Shown piece after piece: positions 18,228 to 25,929 of a stretch of DNA of 28,874 nucleotides. The translations under genes were made by a program, and so were the position numbers. Under the pieces are notes generated by a model, which was not told the DNA's origin, did not search any database, and saw only the letters and a list, made by a program, of their open reading frames with translations. Position 1 is the first letter of the stretch, and the number at the start of each line of letters is the position of its first letter. Source of the DNA: a virus; the IMG/VR virus record IMGVR_UViG_3300027710_000101, positions 1 to 28,874 of that record. The stretch is one strand, 5' to 3'.

Positions 18228-19262
18228 CTAGTCTTTCCAGAGATTTGGAAGACCAACTGGCTTTGTGTAATCTTTACCCAAGTTAGAGAATAGAGCCTTG
18301 TCCATTTCACGTCTTACAATGTTGCGTGACCAAGAGAATCCTGCGTCTCCGCCCCATGCAAGCCACATGATGTATCCGTTTGATGGGTTAGCCTGGTTGC
18401 CCCAGTCCTTACCCTTCTTGTCTACTTCGTGACGTGAGAAGTATGAATACATACGCTTAACGGTGCTGAGTGATAGAGTCTCTCCTCTTGCGAGTTGTCC
18501 TGCTCTTGTCCAACCTACCGCTGTTCCTGCACCTGTGGCCTTGCCATCTTCTTTAAATTTAATTGCACGTCTTGCTGCTGCACGTGCACCTGCTGGTGGA
18601 GAGTATCCCTCAGCCTTTTCAACTGAATCTGTTTCATAGACAACGTCATCGTCATCTTCAAACATGTCATCGGCCTTTTCAACTGGAACACAGTTAGGAA
18701 CCATTCTTCCATTTTCTCCTGGCTTCATGCCACGTTGAGTATAGCCCTCCCAGCATGGATCTGCCTTTGTAAGTGTTTCTTCTGGGCAGCATCCATCAGC
18801 CTTGTCCATCATCTCTGGAACCAGTTCTCCGTCAACAAGGATTGCTTCTGCGTCTAGTGGTAGTGGTGCAATTGCAACAACTTCGTCAGAACTTACGTTA
18901 ACTAGGTAACTGGTTTCTTCCCAGTAGCCACCATCTGACTCAAACTCTAGTGTGCGAACTACGACTGCTGGAGTGTCTGCTGTGGCTTCCATGTAGTATT
19001 CCGATCCTGGAATTCCTACAGAACCTTCGGCCATTACGTGTTCTACACGACCAATGTAAATCTCATCATCGCAGTTTGCAATAACAAAATCGCCAACCGA
19101 AACCATGGCCTTGCCAATGTTTCCTTCAGAGCGATTGATTGCATAGATTTGTCCTGCTGCTTCTTTAGCGGTTGCGTGGCAACCCATTACGGTTCCGTCA
19201 TCTTTTAGGGCAGGGTAACCCTCGCATCCGTATGATCCCTTTTTTCCTACTTTATATGGCAT
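18228..19262 (-). CDS. Mosaic head-associated phage protein
   Basis: A 344-aa modular protein. Residues 1-45 ([20 protein letters not shown]) match a small cysteine module attached to actinophage prohead proteases and head proteins. Residues about 55-145 look like an SH3/KOW-type beta barrel. About 165-195 hold the [15 protein letters not shown]...VPNCVP motif common in phage head proteins. About 218-330 carry [36 protein letters not shown] and [19 protein letters not shown], a domain known from phage structural proteins. It probably joins the virion, but no enzymatic core is visible. It starts leaderless. Confidence 0.7.
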   Translation of the reverse strand: MPYKVGKKGSYGCEGYPALKDDGTVMGCHATAKEAAGQIYAINRSEGNIGKAMVSVGDFVIANCDDEIYIGRVEHVMAEGSVGIPGSEYYMEATADTPAVVVRTLEFESDGGYWEETSYLVNVSSDEVVAIAPLPLDAEAILVDGELVPEMMDKADGCCPEETLTKADPCWEGYTQRGMKPGENGRMVPNCVPVEKADDMFEDDDDVVYETDSVEKAEGYSPPAGARAAARRAIKFKEDGKATGAGTAVGWTRAGQLARGETLSLSTVKRMYSYFSRHEVDKKGKDWGNQANPSNGYIMWLAWGGDAGFSWSRNIVRREMDKALFSNLGKDYTKPVGLPNLWKD

Positions 19263-19268
19263 ACCTAT

Positions 19269-19311
19269 ATTATAGCATGAAATGTGAAGATTCTCCTGTA
19301 CATGCTATAAT
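19269..19311. promoter_or_regulatory. Divergent promoters inside an 11-bp perfect inverted repeat
   Basis: ATTATAGCATG (19269-19279) is the exact reverse complement of CATGCTATAAT (19301-19311), separated by 21 bp. Each arm holds an extended TGC-TATAAT. The minus-strand box lies 6 nt before ATG 19262; the plus-strand one drives the gene at 19335 with a 23-nt gap. The symmetry could be an operator or the outcome of duplicated promoter sequence. Confidence 0.8.
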
Positions 19312-19334
19312 TGTTGTAAGTAGAAAAGGATTTT

Positions 19335-20069
19335 ATGTCTAAGCCAGTTGTTTTCGTGTATTCTGTTATTCGAAATGAATCTCAGTATCTCAAAAGATAT
19401 CACGCCCAGTTGAAGGAAATGGTAAAGACCTTCCCAGAATATGAGTTTATCTTGTCAATCTATGAGAATGACTCTAATGACGGTACCCCCAGAATGATTG
19501 CAGCAATGGACTGGTCATTCTTTTCAGACTTTTCTTTTATTACCGAGACCCTTAGAACACAGAACTATGGGTCAGTCAAGTCAAAGGATAGGGTTAAAAA
19601 CCTTTCTATTGCCAGAAACAAAGCCATAGAGGCTAAAGACTTTTTAAATAGGGCTGACTACATTATGATGGTTGAGTCTGACATGAGATTTGATATGAAT
19701 GTCATTAAGCAGATCTTAGAGTTTAAAAAACTAGAACCAGACTTTGATATTGTTTCTGGTCTTACTGTAAACAACCACCCTATCTATGATAGTTGGGCTA
19801 CTCGCAAGGGTCCAAAGTTTACAAGTCACGAAGAAGTTAGGCTTTATGATACTAAGTCAAAGCCGTACGACAAGTACTATGCTACGTCAAATGGTGTTTG
19901 TTTGTATCGTGCAGAACCTTTTAGACAAGGTGCTCGTTATGGATATATAAATCCTGTGACTAAAGATTTTGATTGCGATACCGTTGTTGTTTGCCAAAAC
20001 TTTCACAAACTTGGTTATGATAAAATCTACATCATACACACGGCAAAGATTTATCACGAACACTTTTAG
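19335..20069 (+). CDS. Glycosyltransferase, GT69/GT2-like
   Basis: A 244-aa protein beginning MSKPVVFVYSVIRNESQYLK, with SIYENDSNDGTPRMI (residues 41-55) and MMVESDMRFD (111-120) as a probable metal-binding acidic motif. RNE..Y...YEN-S-DGT is the pattern of CMT1-like GT69 mannosyltransferases. Sugar and acceptor are unknown. It is the only plus-strand gene between two minus blocks, with AAAAGGA upstream and a bidirectional terminator after it, so its expression is independent. A link to the fibre or head glycans is inferred. Confidence 0.75.
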   Translation: MSKPVVFVYSVIRNESQYLKRYHAQLKEMVKTFPEYEFILSIYENDSNDGTPRMIAAMDWSFFSDFSFITETLRTQNYGSVKSKDRVKNLSIARNKAIEAKDFLNRADYIMMVESDMRFDMNVIKQILEFKKLEPDFDIVSGLTVNNHPIYDSWATRKGPKFTSHEEVRLYDTKSKPYDKYYATSNGVCLYRAEPFRQGARYGYINPVTKDFDCDTVVVCQNFHKLGYDKIYIIHTAKIYHEHF

Positions 20070-20079
20070 ATAAAAGAAA

Positions 20080-20105
20080 AGCCAGGGTTTCCCCTGGCTA
20101 TCTTT
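20080..20105 (+). terminator. Bidirectional terminator
   Basis: AGCCAGGG (20080-20087) pairs perfectly with CCCTGGCT (20092-20099) around TTTC, flanked by an A-rich run on the left and ATCTTTTTATTTT on the right, so it can end both the plus-strand gene and the minus-strand holin transcript. Confidence 0.92.
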
Positions 20106-20114
20106 TTATTTTAA

Positions 20115-20429
20115 CTACTTCTTTGGTGTAGTCTTCTTTGCAGCAGGCTTCTTTGCAGGAGCAACCTTGTCGGTTACTTTCTTAGCAAGTTTCTTGCCAT
20201 CTGCAACGTTTGCAGTTGTCAGTGCCTTGTCTACTTCTTCAACACTAGGGACACGACCAAACGCCTTGTCCTTTGGATTGATTGCTCGTAGAGCAACTGG
20301 AATAACTGCTGCTACAAGTGCCCAGACTAGGTCTAGTGGATCAGTTACTCCAGCAAGGTATAGTGCCGTTGCTGCAGATAGAACTGATCTTCCGTATGAA
20401 GCCAGCATTGCTGTTAGTTGTGGTGTCAT
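20115..20429 (-). CDS. Holin-like membrane protein with lysine-rich tail
   Basis: A 104-aa protein. Two hydrophobic segments, about residues 13-28 (SVLSAATALYLAGV) and 34-50 (LVWALVAAVIPVALRAI), are followed by NPKDKAFGR, a sequence typical of actinophage class II holins, and a basic tail (PAKKPAAKKTTPKK). It would open the membrane so the endolysin can reach peptidoglycan. An AAGGAG site precedes the ATG. The histone-like KPA tail is unusually long for a holin. Confidence 0.75.
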   Translation of the reverse strand: MTPQLTAMLASYGRSVLSAATALYLAGVTDPLDLVWALVAAVIPVALRAINPKDKAFGRVPSVEEVDKALTTANVADGKKLAKKVTDKVAPAKKPAAKKTTPKK

Positions 20430-20464
20430 TTTATTCTCCTTTGTCTCTGTTTAGAGACCTATAT

Positions 20465-20869
20465 TTACCCATTGTTTTTCTTATCTTTGGGTAAAACTTT
20501 TTCAAGTTCTGAGTATGCCTTAGAGATCTTGTCTAAAGACTCATTGTTCGGACTGTCAACAGCCTGACCAAAGTTTCTGTAGTACTCAATCTCTGGGCCA
20601 ACCTCAGAAATAAATTTGCCAAGCACAGATTGAACTTCTTCGATATAGGCAAATGCCCAGTCACGAGAGTCCGATAGGAACTTGACAAAACCTTCATTTG
20701 TATTTAGGTTCTTGTCCTCAGATGCAGACTTATTGTTTGCATTTTCTAACAAGATAGTTATGATGCTTGCGGTTAGTTTGTTATTCTTTTTCTTTAAGAC
20801 AATTGTAGATATTACAAATGAAATAAAGATGACGCTAAGGATACCGTATAGTAAATATTCATACATCAT
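20465..20869 (-). CDS. Membrane-anchored phage protein, 134 aa
   Basis: One N-terminal transmembrane helix (YLLYGILSVIFISFVISTIV, about residues 5-24), then a lysine-rich stop-transfer and a soluble helical domain with WAFAYIEEVQSVLGKFISEV and a KISKAYSELEKVL end. Position next to the holin suggests a lysis accessory such as a spanin-like or antiholin role, but Gram-positive hosts do not need spanins, so this stays inference. ATGATG start overlaps the preceding TGA. Confidence 0.7.
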   Translation of the reverse strand: MMYEYLLYGILSVIFISFVISTIVLKKKNNKLTASIITILLENANNKSASEDKNLNTNEGFVKFLSDSRDWAFAYIEEVQSVLGKFISEVGPEIEYYRNFGQAVDSPNNESLDKISKAYSELEKVLPKDKKNNG

Positions 20870-21108
20870 TGTTCCTTGCCCCCTTCTCGTACTAGTAGCA
20901 CGATCGCTCCGTTTTCCTCAAAAGCCTTTTTGACCCTTACCATATATTCTATAGCACGTCTCCTGTCTTCGTCAAGTAGCCCCATAAACTGTGGCTCACT
21001 AGCCTTAACGGTAATAAAAGTATCGTGATCTATAATTTGCAACTTAAATCCTGGTGGAGCGTAGTGGTCCAAGGATCTAAATGCTATCTTCATTGCATCA
21101 GTGTACAT
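20866..21108 (-). CDS. Hypothetical protein, 80 aa
   Basis: Starts MYTDAMKIAFRSLDHYAPPG; alpha-beta layout with LLDEDRRRAIEYMVRVKKAF as a charged helix. AGAAAGAAAA precedes the ATG, and TTGACA with an imperfect -10 lies farther upstream. It is coupled to the membrane-anchored gene. Function unknown. Confidence 0.75.
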   Translation of the reverse strand: MYTDAMKIAFRSLDHYAPPGFKLQIIDHDTFITVKASEPQFMGLLDEDRRRAIEYMVRVKKAFEENGAIVLLVREGGKEQ

Positions 21109-21132
21109 TGTTGTTTTCTTTCTGGTATAACA

Positions 21133-21420
21133 TTATTCTTTGTCAATCGTTAGGTATTCCCAAACTTTTGCCCAGTCCTGCTTATTACGATGCTTGTTGA
21201 ATTCCCTTGAGATTTTTCCGTTCTCAAAGTAAACTCCACCTGCCACTCCCCAACCCTTGGTTGAAACAGCAACAGCAAAGCATTGTCTTGCGACTGGACA
21301 ACTTGCACAGACAGCGTCAATGTCTTTTCTTACTTCCAAATCTTCTTCATAGTTGTCGAAGAAGTCATTGGTTTCCATGCCTAAGCATTCGGCTTTATCT
21401 TTCCATTCATGCTTATCCAT
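21133..21420 (-). CDS. whiB: WhiB-family Fe-S transcription factor
   Basis: A 95-aa Wbl protein. Four cysteines at C12, C38, C41 and C47 (C-x25-C-x2-C-x5-C) hold a 4Fe-4S cluster, followed by GWGVAGGVYF, matching the family's G[VI]WGG turn in relaxed form, and a basic region (REFNKHRNKQDW). Wbl proteins bind domain 4 of the host primary sigma factor and change promoter choice; phage TM4 WhiB inhibits host WhiB2. The ATG at 21420 is used; a TTG at 21429 is an alternative. The family is restricted to actinobacteria and their phages, which fixes the host phylum. Confidence 0.93.
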   Translation of the reverse strand: MDKHEWKDKAECLGMETNDFFDNYEEDLEVRKDIDAVCASCPVARQCFAVAVSTKGWGVAGGVYFENGKISREFNKHRNKQDWAKVWEYLTIDKE

Positions 21421-21421
21421 T

Positions 21422-21631
21422 TTAGCCAACTAACTTGTTTGGAATCTCCCAACCATTAGCAGTTGCCTCGTAACGTTTCTGTACGATCCACTTGCCGTCA
21501 ACGAATGCTCCGTCTTTAGACATCATGCCGTCTTCACTGGTTTTTGTTTGAATGACTGTCCAGCCATCCCATGAAAGGCTGTCGTTATTCTTGACAATAT
21601 CTTCCATTGTTTCAAGTGATTTGATTAACAT
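21422..21631 (-). CDS. Hypothetical phage protein, 69 aa
   Basis: Starts MLIKSLETMEDIVKNNDSLS and contains WDGWTVIQTKTSEDGMMSKD then FVDGKWIVQKRY, a beta-rich protein. GGGAG lies upstream of the ATG. It ends 2 nt before the ATG of whiB and may be co-transcribed with it. Similar small proteins occur in actinophages; role unknown. Confidence 0.75.
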   Translation of the reverse strand: MLIKSLETMEDIVKNNDSLSWDGWTVIQTKTSEDGMMSKDGAFVDGKWIVQKRYEATANGWEIPNKLVG

Positions 21632-21661
21632 TTCACTCCCTGCTCTGTTTGTTTTGTGCGA

Positions 21662-22012
21662 TTAATATCTATAGACTCCTACTTCAACATCCTTAGCATC
21701 CGCTAGGTCAACCAGTTTCGATACTGGTTCCTTCGGTTTGCTAAAGTATGCAAAGTAGTCTATAGACTTTATATTAGTTTCCAACCAAGACGGTGGAACC
21801 TTAATAAATCTAATCTTAATGCCTCTTGCTTTAAGACTTCTTTCGGATATGTTAGAGAACTCTAGACCAAACTTATTAATATTTACTGGACCTGCAGAAT
21901 AGATTGTGAACTCTGTGTCCTGATCCGAAATACTCCCAAGTGCTGTTCCCATTGCTCTTAGGAAAACAGCATAATCGTCAAAGGTTCTTGTACCTTGAAT
22001 TGCTACGAGCAT
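21662..22012 (-). CDS. SLOG/Rossmann-like phage protein, 116 aa
   Basis: Starts MLVAIQGTRTFDDYAVFLRA, continues with FTIYSAGPVNINKFGLEFSN and ends LVDLADAKDVEVGVYRY. GTRTF.D at the end of strand 1 and the alternating strands suggest a Rossmann nucleotide-binding fold like DprA/YspA-type SLOG proteins. It recurs in freshwater and actinobacterial phages. Ligand unknown. It starts one base after the preceding stop. Confidence 0.7.
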   Translation of the reverse strand: MLVAIQGTRTFDDYAVFLRAMGTALGSISDQDTEFTIYSAGPVNINKFGLEFSNISERSLKARGIKIRFIKVPPSWLETNIKSIDYFAYFSKPKEPVSKLVDLADAKDVEVGVYRY

Positions 22013-22013
22013 A

Positions 22014-22409
22014 CTATTTTCCTTCCGTTAGTTTTTCTACAATAAAACTCATCTTATCTAATTGTACCTTACTCATGGTCATTGTGTCAACTGCTCTTGT
22101 AGAATCAAAATCAACAAGCCCCATTTCGTCTAGGTCTGCAGTGTAAAAGACGTTGCTTCTGATCCAGTAGGCCTGGCTTTCCACAAAGATAATCCTAACA
22201 AGATTGTTTTCGTGGTGCGTTGTTGCCTGTGTCTTAACCTTTGGATGAAGCAGTTCGTAGATTGCACCGCTATCTTTAATCATTTCAAATCTGATTGCTT
22301 GCGATTCCCGAATCTCTACGCTAACCTTGCGAGTTTCTTTCTTCTTAAAGAACAGCCTGCTCAGTAGAGCAGTTATGATGGTGGCGAGAGAGCCAACTAG
22401 ATATTCCAT
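22014..22409 (-). CDS. Membrane-anchored phage protein, 131 aa
   Basis: The ATG at 22409 starts MEYLVGSLATIITALLSRLF, a single N-terminal transmembrane helix followed by FKKKETRK. The cytoplasmic part is alpha-beta with IYELLHPKVKTQATTHHENN and FYTADLDEMGLVDFDSTRAV, ending in MSKVQLDKMSFIVEKL. The frame reaches a TTG at 22421. Such proteins are seen in phage genomes with unknown role. Its own TATAAT lies at 22426. Confidence 0.7.
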   Translation of the reverse strand: MEYLVGSLATIITALLSRLFFKKKETRKVSVEIRESQAIRFEMIKDSGAIYELLHPKVKTQATTHHENNLVRIIFVESQAYWIRSNVFYTADLDEMGLVDFDSTRAVDTMTMSKVQLDKMSFIVEKLTEGK

Positions 22410-22425
22410 AAAATCACCCAAATTA

Positions 22426-22431
22426 ATTATA
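22426..22431 (-). promoter_or_regulatory. -10 box (TATAAT) for the 22409-20465 direction
   Basis: TATAAT on the minus strand in the short gap between the nuclease gene and the gene at 22409, with a leader TAATTTGGGTGATTTT. The -35 region is weak. Confidence 0.6.
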
Positions 22432-22448
22432 CTATGACTTAGGTAAAA

Positions 22449-22856
22449 TTATTTGTTAGACTTCGCTCTTGCCTTGGCAAGTGCTTCAAAGTCTTTTACC
22501 TTGGTGTCTCCAAGATATCCCCAAGCGAAACCCTTTTCGATCATCTCGTGATTGATTGAATTACCTTCTCCGTCAAGGTATAGCCATCCCAAGATGCGAC
22601 CATACTTTTCAGATGAGTCCATCTTCTCAGTCTTAATAACTACATTCTTTGCTGCCTTGATGCGGTCAGCGAGGTACTTCTTTGACTCTAGACCAAGTGC
22701 CTTCTCGGCTTTGTTTGTGGTACGTGATTCTGGGGTATCAATACCAGCCAAGCGAACACGTGAAGTAAAACTAATGTCAAACCCTAGATCGATTACAACG
22801 TCAATGGTATCCCCATCTACTACGTTGGTTACTGCTTTTACAAAATATTCATACAT
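22449..22856 (-). CDS. Staphylococcal-type thermonuclease (SNase domain)
   Basis: A 135-aa single-domain nuclease: NVVDGDTIDVVIDLG, RVRLAGIDTPES and EKYGRILGWLY. The catalytic set R35, E43 and R87 is complete and even shares the numbering of mature S. aureus nuclease. These enzymes cut DNA and RNA with Ca2+. There is no signal peptide, so it should act in the cytoplasm, perhaps on host DNA or recycled phage DNA. The start at MYEYFVK has GGAGG upstream; the frame is open to 22895. It overlaps the GDPD-like gene by 8 nt and is last in that operon. Confidence 0.93.
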   Translation of the reverse strand: MYEYFVKAVTNVVDGDTIDVVIDLGFDISFTSRVRLAGIDTPESRTTNKAEKALGLESKKYLADRIKAAKNVVIKTEKMDSSEKYGRILGWLYLDGEGNSINHEMIEKGFAWGYLGDTKVKDFEALAKARAKSNK

Positions 22857-23286
22857 TTTGTTCCTCCTTAGCGACATAGTCACTACAAATAGCATAACAA
22901 TTATACTCTGTTTTGCCCTCTAAGTCAACTATTACAGATCGATCTCCAACTTCTTTTCCTGGATATGTCCAAATAAAGTTTTGACTGGTCATCGTAAAGT
23001 CGTCGTCCTGATGCCAGAAGTAGTTGTAGGAGTTGCCCAACTTAGCAAAGTGGTCTAGGGCTTCAAAGTTTTTGCAATGAATCCAAAGTTTGTCAATGTT
23101 ATCTGTCAAGAACTTTTCACGGATTAGGTATTGTGCTGAGTCGTGCCCTGCCCAGAGCACTCCACGAATCATCCACACATCTATCTCTACGTCAAAGCCC
23201 TTGTCAATTGCGGTCTGAGCATACCATAATTGATTCTCGTAGGCTGTTATGCCGTTCGTATTCCCTCTGTGTGCGATTCTTCTCAA
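22849..23286 (-). CDS. Glycerophosphodiesterase/PLC-like phosphodiesterase, compact
   Basis: About 145 aa from a TTG with GGAG 7 nt upstream. Residues IAHRGNTNGI (H6) and YEN, VEIDVW (E34, D36) and GHD (H48) match the GDPD superfamily active site in order. Normal GDPDs are 240 aa or more; this one keeps the first half of the barrel and a shortened C-terminal part (IWTYPGKEVGDRSVIVDLEG). It would cleave a phosphodiester such as glycerophosphodiester or a teichoic-type link. The gene overlaps the nucleotidyltransferase by 83 nt. Confidence 0.75.
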   Translation of the reverse strand: MRRIAHRGNTNGITAYENQLWYAQTAIDKGFDVEIDVWMIRGVLWAGHDSAQYLIREKFLTDNIDKLWIHCKNFEALDHFAKLGNSYNYFWHQDDDFTMTSQNFIWTYPGKEVGDRSVIVDLEGKTEYNCYAICSDYVAKEEQNV

Positions 23287-23977
23287 GGTAGATCTCCAAG
23301 TCTTCTGGTGTGCCAATGCCGTGCATCTCCTGCACAAAGTGTGGCACTACTATTTTACCATCTTCTATGGCTTCGTTGTAGACAGGACAGATGTAAAATT
23401 CATTGTTAGTTTTAATATTCTTAGCAATCATTTGTTCTGCATACTTTACATAGTCAGAGCCTTTGGACCAGCCATAGATGCCCACGCTTGCATTGTTGCT
23501 AATAACTTTCTTTTCCGCTACCTCAACTACCCTGGCCTGATCAATCTTGGCATATGACCACTTGGGATTGTCATCTTTGAATAGTGCTATAACGTCACCA
23601 GAGGCCATCTGAGAGGTAAACGCAGAACTATCCCATACAACTACCTGGTCTGAATTGGCGATTAGCAATGGCATATCGTTATCAATAAAATCTTTGGCAA
23701 GTAGGGTTGTTCTAGCAGCACCATCAGTCACTCCATCTATCTCAACAATTGTGCATCCTGGCACATATTCGTCTAGCACATCTTGCAAGTGATACCTTAC
23801 AGAGTGTTCCTTCTGGACAATAAAGATGTAGTGACCATCAATATTAATATTATCAATGACCTTCTTAATCATTGGCTCACCATCAACATCGATTAGTGGC
23901 TTTGGCTTACTGTATCCCTTTTCAGCGAAGCGACTACCCAGACCTGCCATTGGAATAAGTATATTAATCTTTTGCAT
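23204..23977 (-). CDS. Sugar (or polyol) phosphate nucleotidyltransferase
   Basis: A 257-aa NTP-transferase fold. MAGLGSRFAEKGYSKPKPLI (residues 10-29) is the nucleotide-binding loop with the K-P-K-P metal/phosphate contact; LLIANSDQVVVWD holds the base-binding Asp (SD), and VGIYGWSKGSDYVKYAEQMI plus HGIGTPEDLEIYL are typical of sugar-1-phosphate nucleotidyltransferases. The activated product (CDP-, GDP- or UDP-) is not predictable here. The last 20 or so residues beyond GTPEDLEIYL are an unusual extension, created by overlap with the GDPD-like gene. Confidence 0.88.
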   Translation of the reverse strand: MQKINILIPMAGLGSRFAEKGYSKPKPLIDVDGEPMIKKVIDNINIDGHYIFIVQKEHSVRYHLQDVLDEYVPGCTIVEIDGVTDGAARTTLLAKDFIDNDMPLLIANSDQVVVWDSSAFTSQMASGDVIALFKDDNPKWSYAKIDQARVVEVAEKKVISNNASVGIYGWSKGSDYVKYAEQMIAKNIKTNNEFYICPVYNEAIEDGKIVVPHFVQEMHGIGTPEDLEIYLEKNRTQREYERHNSLRESIMVCSDRN

Positions 23978-24593
23978 TTAAATACTCTACCGCTTTCTGA
24001 ATCCTGTCGAACGTTAGGCTAGACCTGTTTTCTATTGGCTCTAGTTTGGCATTTGACGAACTCGCTGCCTCTCTGCCTATCTCGCTGTCTTCAAATATAA
24101 TTACGTTGTCTGGCGTAACTCCTAGATCTGTCATGCAGTTTAGATATATTTCTGGACTTGGCTTTGGAAAGTTTACGTCTTCATTACTCAGTGAGTGATC
24201 AATCAGATCTTTAATGCCCAAGGCCTTTAGGCAGCCATTCAGTGTTGCCCTAATGCTATTACTTGCAACGCCTATTAGGATATCCTGCGACTTTATGTAT
24301 TTAAGTAGATTAATTAATTCTGCATCCGTAGACACACTAGAAAACATTGCAGTAGAAAACTTCTGCTTTTCTTCCCAAATATTTTTGTGTAGCAATCTGG
24401 GCAACCCTCTTGTATAAGTTAATATATTTAGTTTAGAATATGTTGTCAGGCCTTCGAAGGTAGTATCCTGATCATTTCTAGAAATAATATACTTCTTGTC
24501 TACGTTGGCTAGGGCAAGGTTGAGGGCATTGAAATGAATTTCTTTGCTGTCTATCAGAACTCCGTCTAGGTCGAAGATTATTGCCCTGTTCAT
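23964..24593 (-). CDS. HAD-family phosphatase
   Basis: A 209-aa HAD hydrolase with IIFDLDGVLIDS (nucleophile D8, acid D10), IGVASNS for motif II, K169-region FPKPSPEIYL for motif III and IIFEDSEIGREAA for motif IV. The cap is alpha-helical, as in beta-phosphoglucomutase-like phosphatases. In this operon it probably removes phosphate from the sugar or polyol phosphate before nucleotidyl transfer. ATGA overlap with the GT61 gene. Confidence 0.9.
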   Translation of the reverse strand: MNRAIIFDLDGVLIDSKEIHFNALNLALANVDKKYIISRNDQDTTFEGLTTYSKLNILTYTRGLPRLLHKNIWEEKQKFSTAMFSSVSTDAELINLLKYIKSQDILIGVASNSIRATLNGCLKALGIKDLIDHSLSNEDVNFPKPSPEIYLNCMTDLGVTPDNVIIFEDSEIGREAASSSNAKLEPIENRSSLTFDRIQKAVEYLNAKD

Positions 24594-25714
24594 TTCTGAA
24601 GCATTTCCTTTAGTCCTGGGTTTGCGTCAATAAACTTACGAACCTTGTCTGAACTTCTAAAGTAGTTAGGAATTCCAATGTAGGTGTGCTCTTTAAAGAA
24701 TGCGAGATTGTGATAAAACATATGAATTTCTTGAACTGTGTTTAGGTCTAGTTCATATTCTTTTGGATCAATGCCGTTGTTTTTAAGGTACTCGTTACTA
24801 ACAACAGGGGACTGAGTAATTAGTGGTGTTACCAATTCGATCATGGTTCCACCTGGCTGCATAAAAACGCCATTGACCATTCCAGAACTGGTCAGAGATG
24901 CCATGACCTTTACTTTATAAAAGTAGTCCACCTGCTCTTGAAAATTTTTAAAGTCTTCTGGATAAACTACTTCAAACCCAAGGTCTTTAAATACCTGCTC
25001 AATTTCAGAATGATTGTCTATCCTATTATCGTCTACGTAGGAAAAGTTTACGGCATCCTTTAGCGGATCTCTCCAGTTCATCTTTCCACGGCTAACAAAA
25101 ACTTTTTTGTGTGCTTCTTCTTTAGGATTGGTGACATGCTTTTTAAAGAATTCAGCAAGCACGTCAAGTCTTGCACCTGAGTGAAATGGAAACGCTAGCA
25201 GCGTAAAGTCGTTAATGTAAACAATGTCAAACTTTTTTAATTCTACAAGGGTGTACTTTACTTTTTCTTTGTCTAAACATTTTAGGAAGTATCCAATAAA
25301 GTCCCACTCTGGTGTTGTCAGTGCTCCACGTACTTCTGTGAGGTCGATTATTAGTTCTAGGTCTGGATACTTGTTGATAGCATACACAATTTCTGCAAGA
25401 TCGTCAGCCACAGCGTGATAATAACTTGCCACAATCCTTTTAATAAACTTTTTCTTTGGACCAATTAGATGTAGAACCTTGGCATTGTCTGCTTCCAGGT
25501 ATCCCTTAACCACAGTCTTTTCATTTAGTTCTAGATCTGATATCTTGTTTGGATTAAAGCCATCGCCATCTATGGATACCTTTATTGTGTGCAGGCCTTT
25601 CCAAAATGGCAAATGGTTGCTAATTCCTTCTGGAAAGTTTGTCTCTATAACACGAGTGATATCTGTGTCATGTCTAAAAAATCTAGAGACATTCTTTTTA
25701 AAACTAATAGGCAT
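24590..25714 (-). CDS. GT61-family glycosyltransferase
   Basis: A 374-aa protein. The C-terminal half has VFVSRGKMNWRD (about residues 204-215), then FEVVYPEDFKNFQEQVDYFY, ASLTSSGMVNGVFMQPGG and TMIELVTP, matching the GT61 (DUF563) pattern of SRR..., EQ...F and HG(A)G..N..F...G..VIE, but SSG replaces HGAG, so the active-site histidine is missing. The N-terminal half is specific. Family members add pentoses or GlcNAc to glycans. It starts on the upstream TAA. Confidence 0.75.
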   Translation of the reverse strand: MPISFKKNVSRFFRHDTDITRVIETNFPEGISNHLPFWKGLHTIKVSIDGDGFNPNKISDLELNEKTVVKGYLEADNAKVLHLIGPKKKFIKRIVASYYHAVADDLAEIVYAINKYPDLELIIDLTEVRGALTTPEWDFIGYFLKCLDKEKVKYTLVELKKFDIVYINDFTLLAFPFHSGARLDVLAEFFKKHVTNPKEEAHKKVFVSRGKMNWRDPLKDAVNFSYVDDNRIDNHSEIEQVFKDLGFEVVYPEDFKNFQEQVDYFYKVKVMASLTSSGMVNGVFMQPGGTMIELVTPLITQSPVVSNEYLKNNGIDPKEYELDLNTVQEIHMFYHNLAFFKEHTYIGIPNYFRSSDKVRKFIDANPGLKEMLQK

Positions 25715-25929
25715 TAGTTATCTCCCTGTAGCCTGTTCTCAATTAGGCGTTCTCGTTCATCAATGATTTCAAATGCAAATGCTTTTAGTTTGTCGTTATT
25801 AGAAGTGTCGTAGTGATGACCACAAAACATAATCTCTCCAGATACCCCCTTGACGTTGATGTACGCCTGTGCATCACAGACATCACAGCGATCTGCGGTA
25901 GTAAGAACCCACTCTTTTGTCTCTACCAT
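25714..25929 (-). CDS. Small zinc-ribbon protein of actinobacterial DUF7455 type
   Basis: A 71-aa protein: ADRCDVCDAQAYINVKGVSG (C15, C18) and MFCGHHYDTS (C36-G-H-H), a four-ligand zinc site, then a charged helix. The RCD.C.AQAYV...LFCGHH pattern is typical of small actinobacterial and actinophage proteins of the DUF7455 type. Function unknown. Overlaps both neighbours at TAATG. Confidence 0.8.
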   Translation of the reverse strand: MVETKEWVLTTADRCDVCDAQAYINVKGVSGEIMFCGHHYDTSNNDKLKAFAFEIIDERERLIENRLQGDN

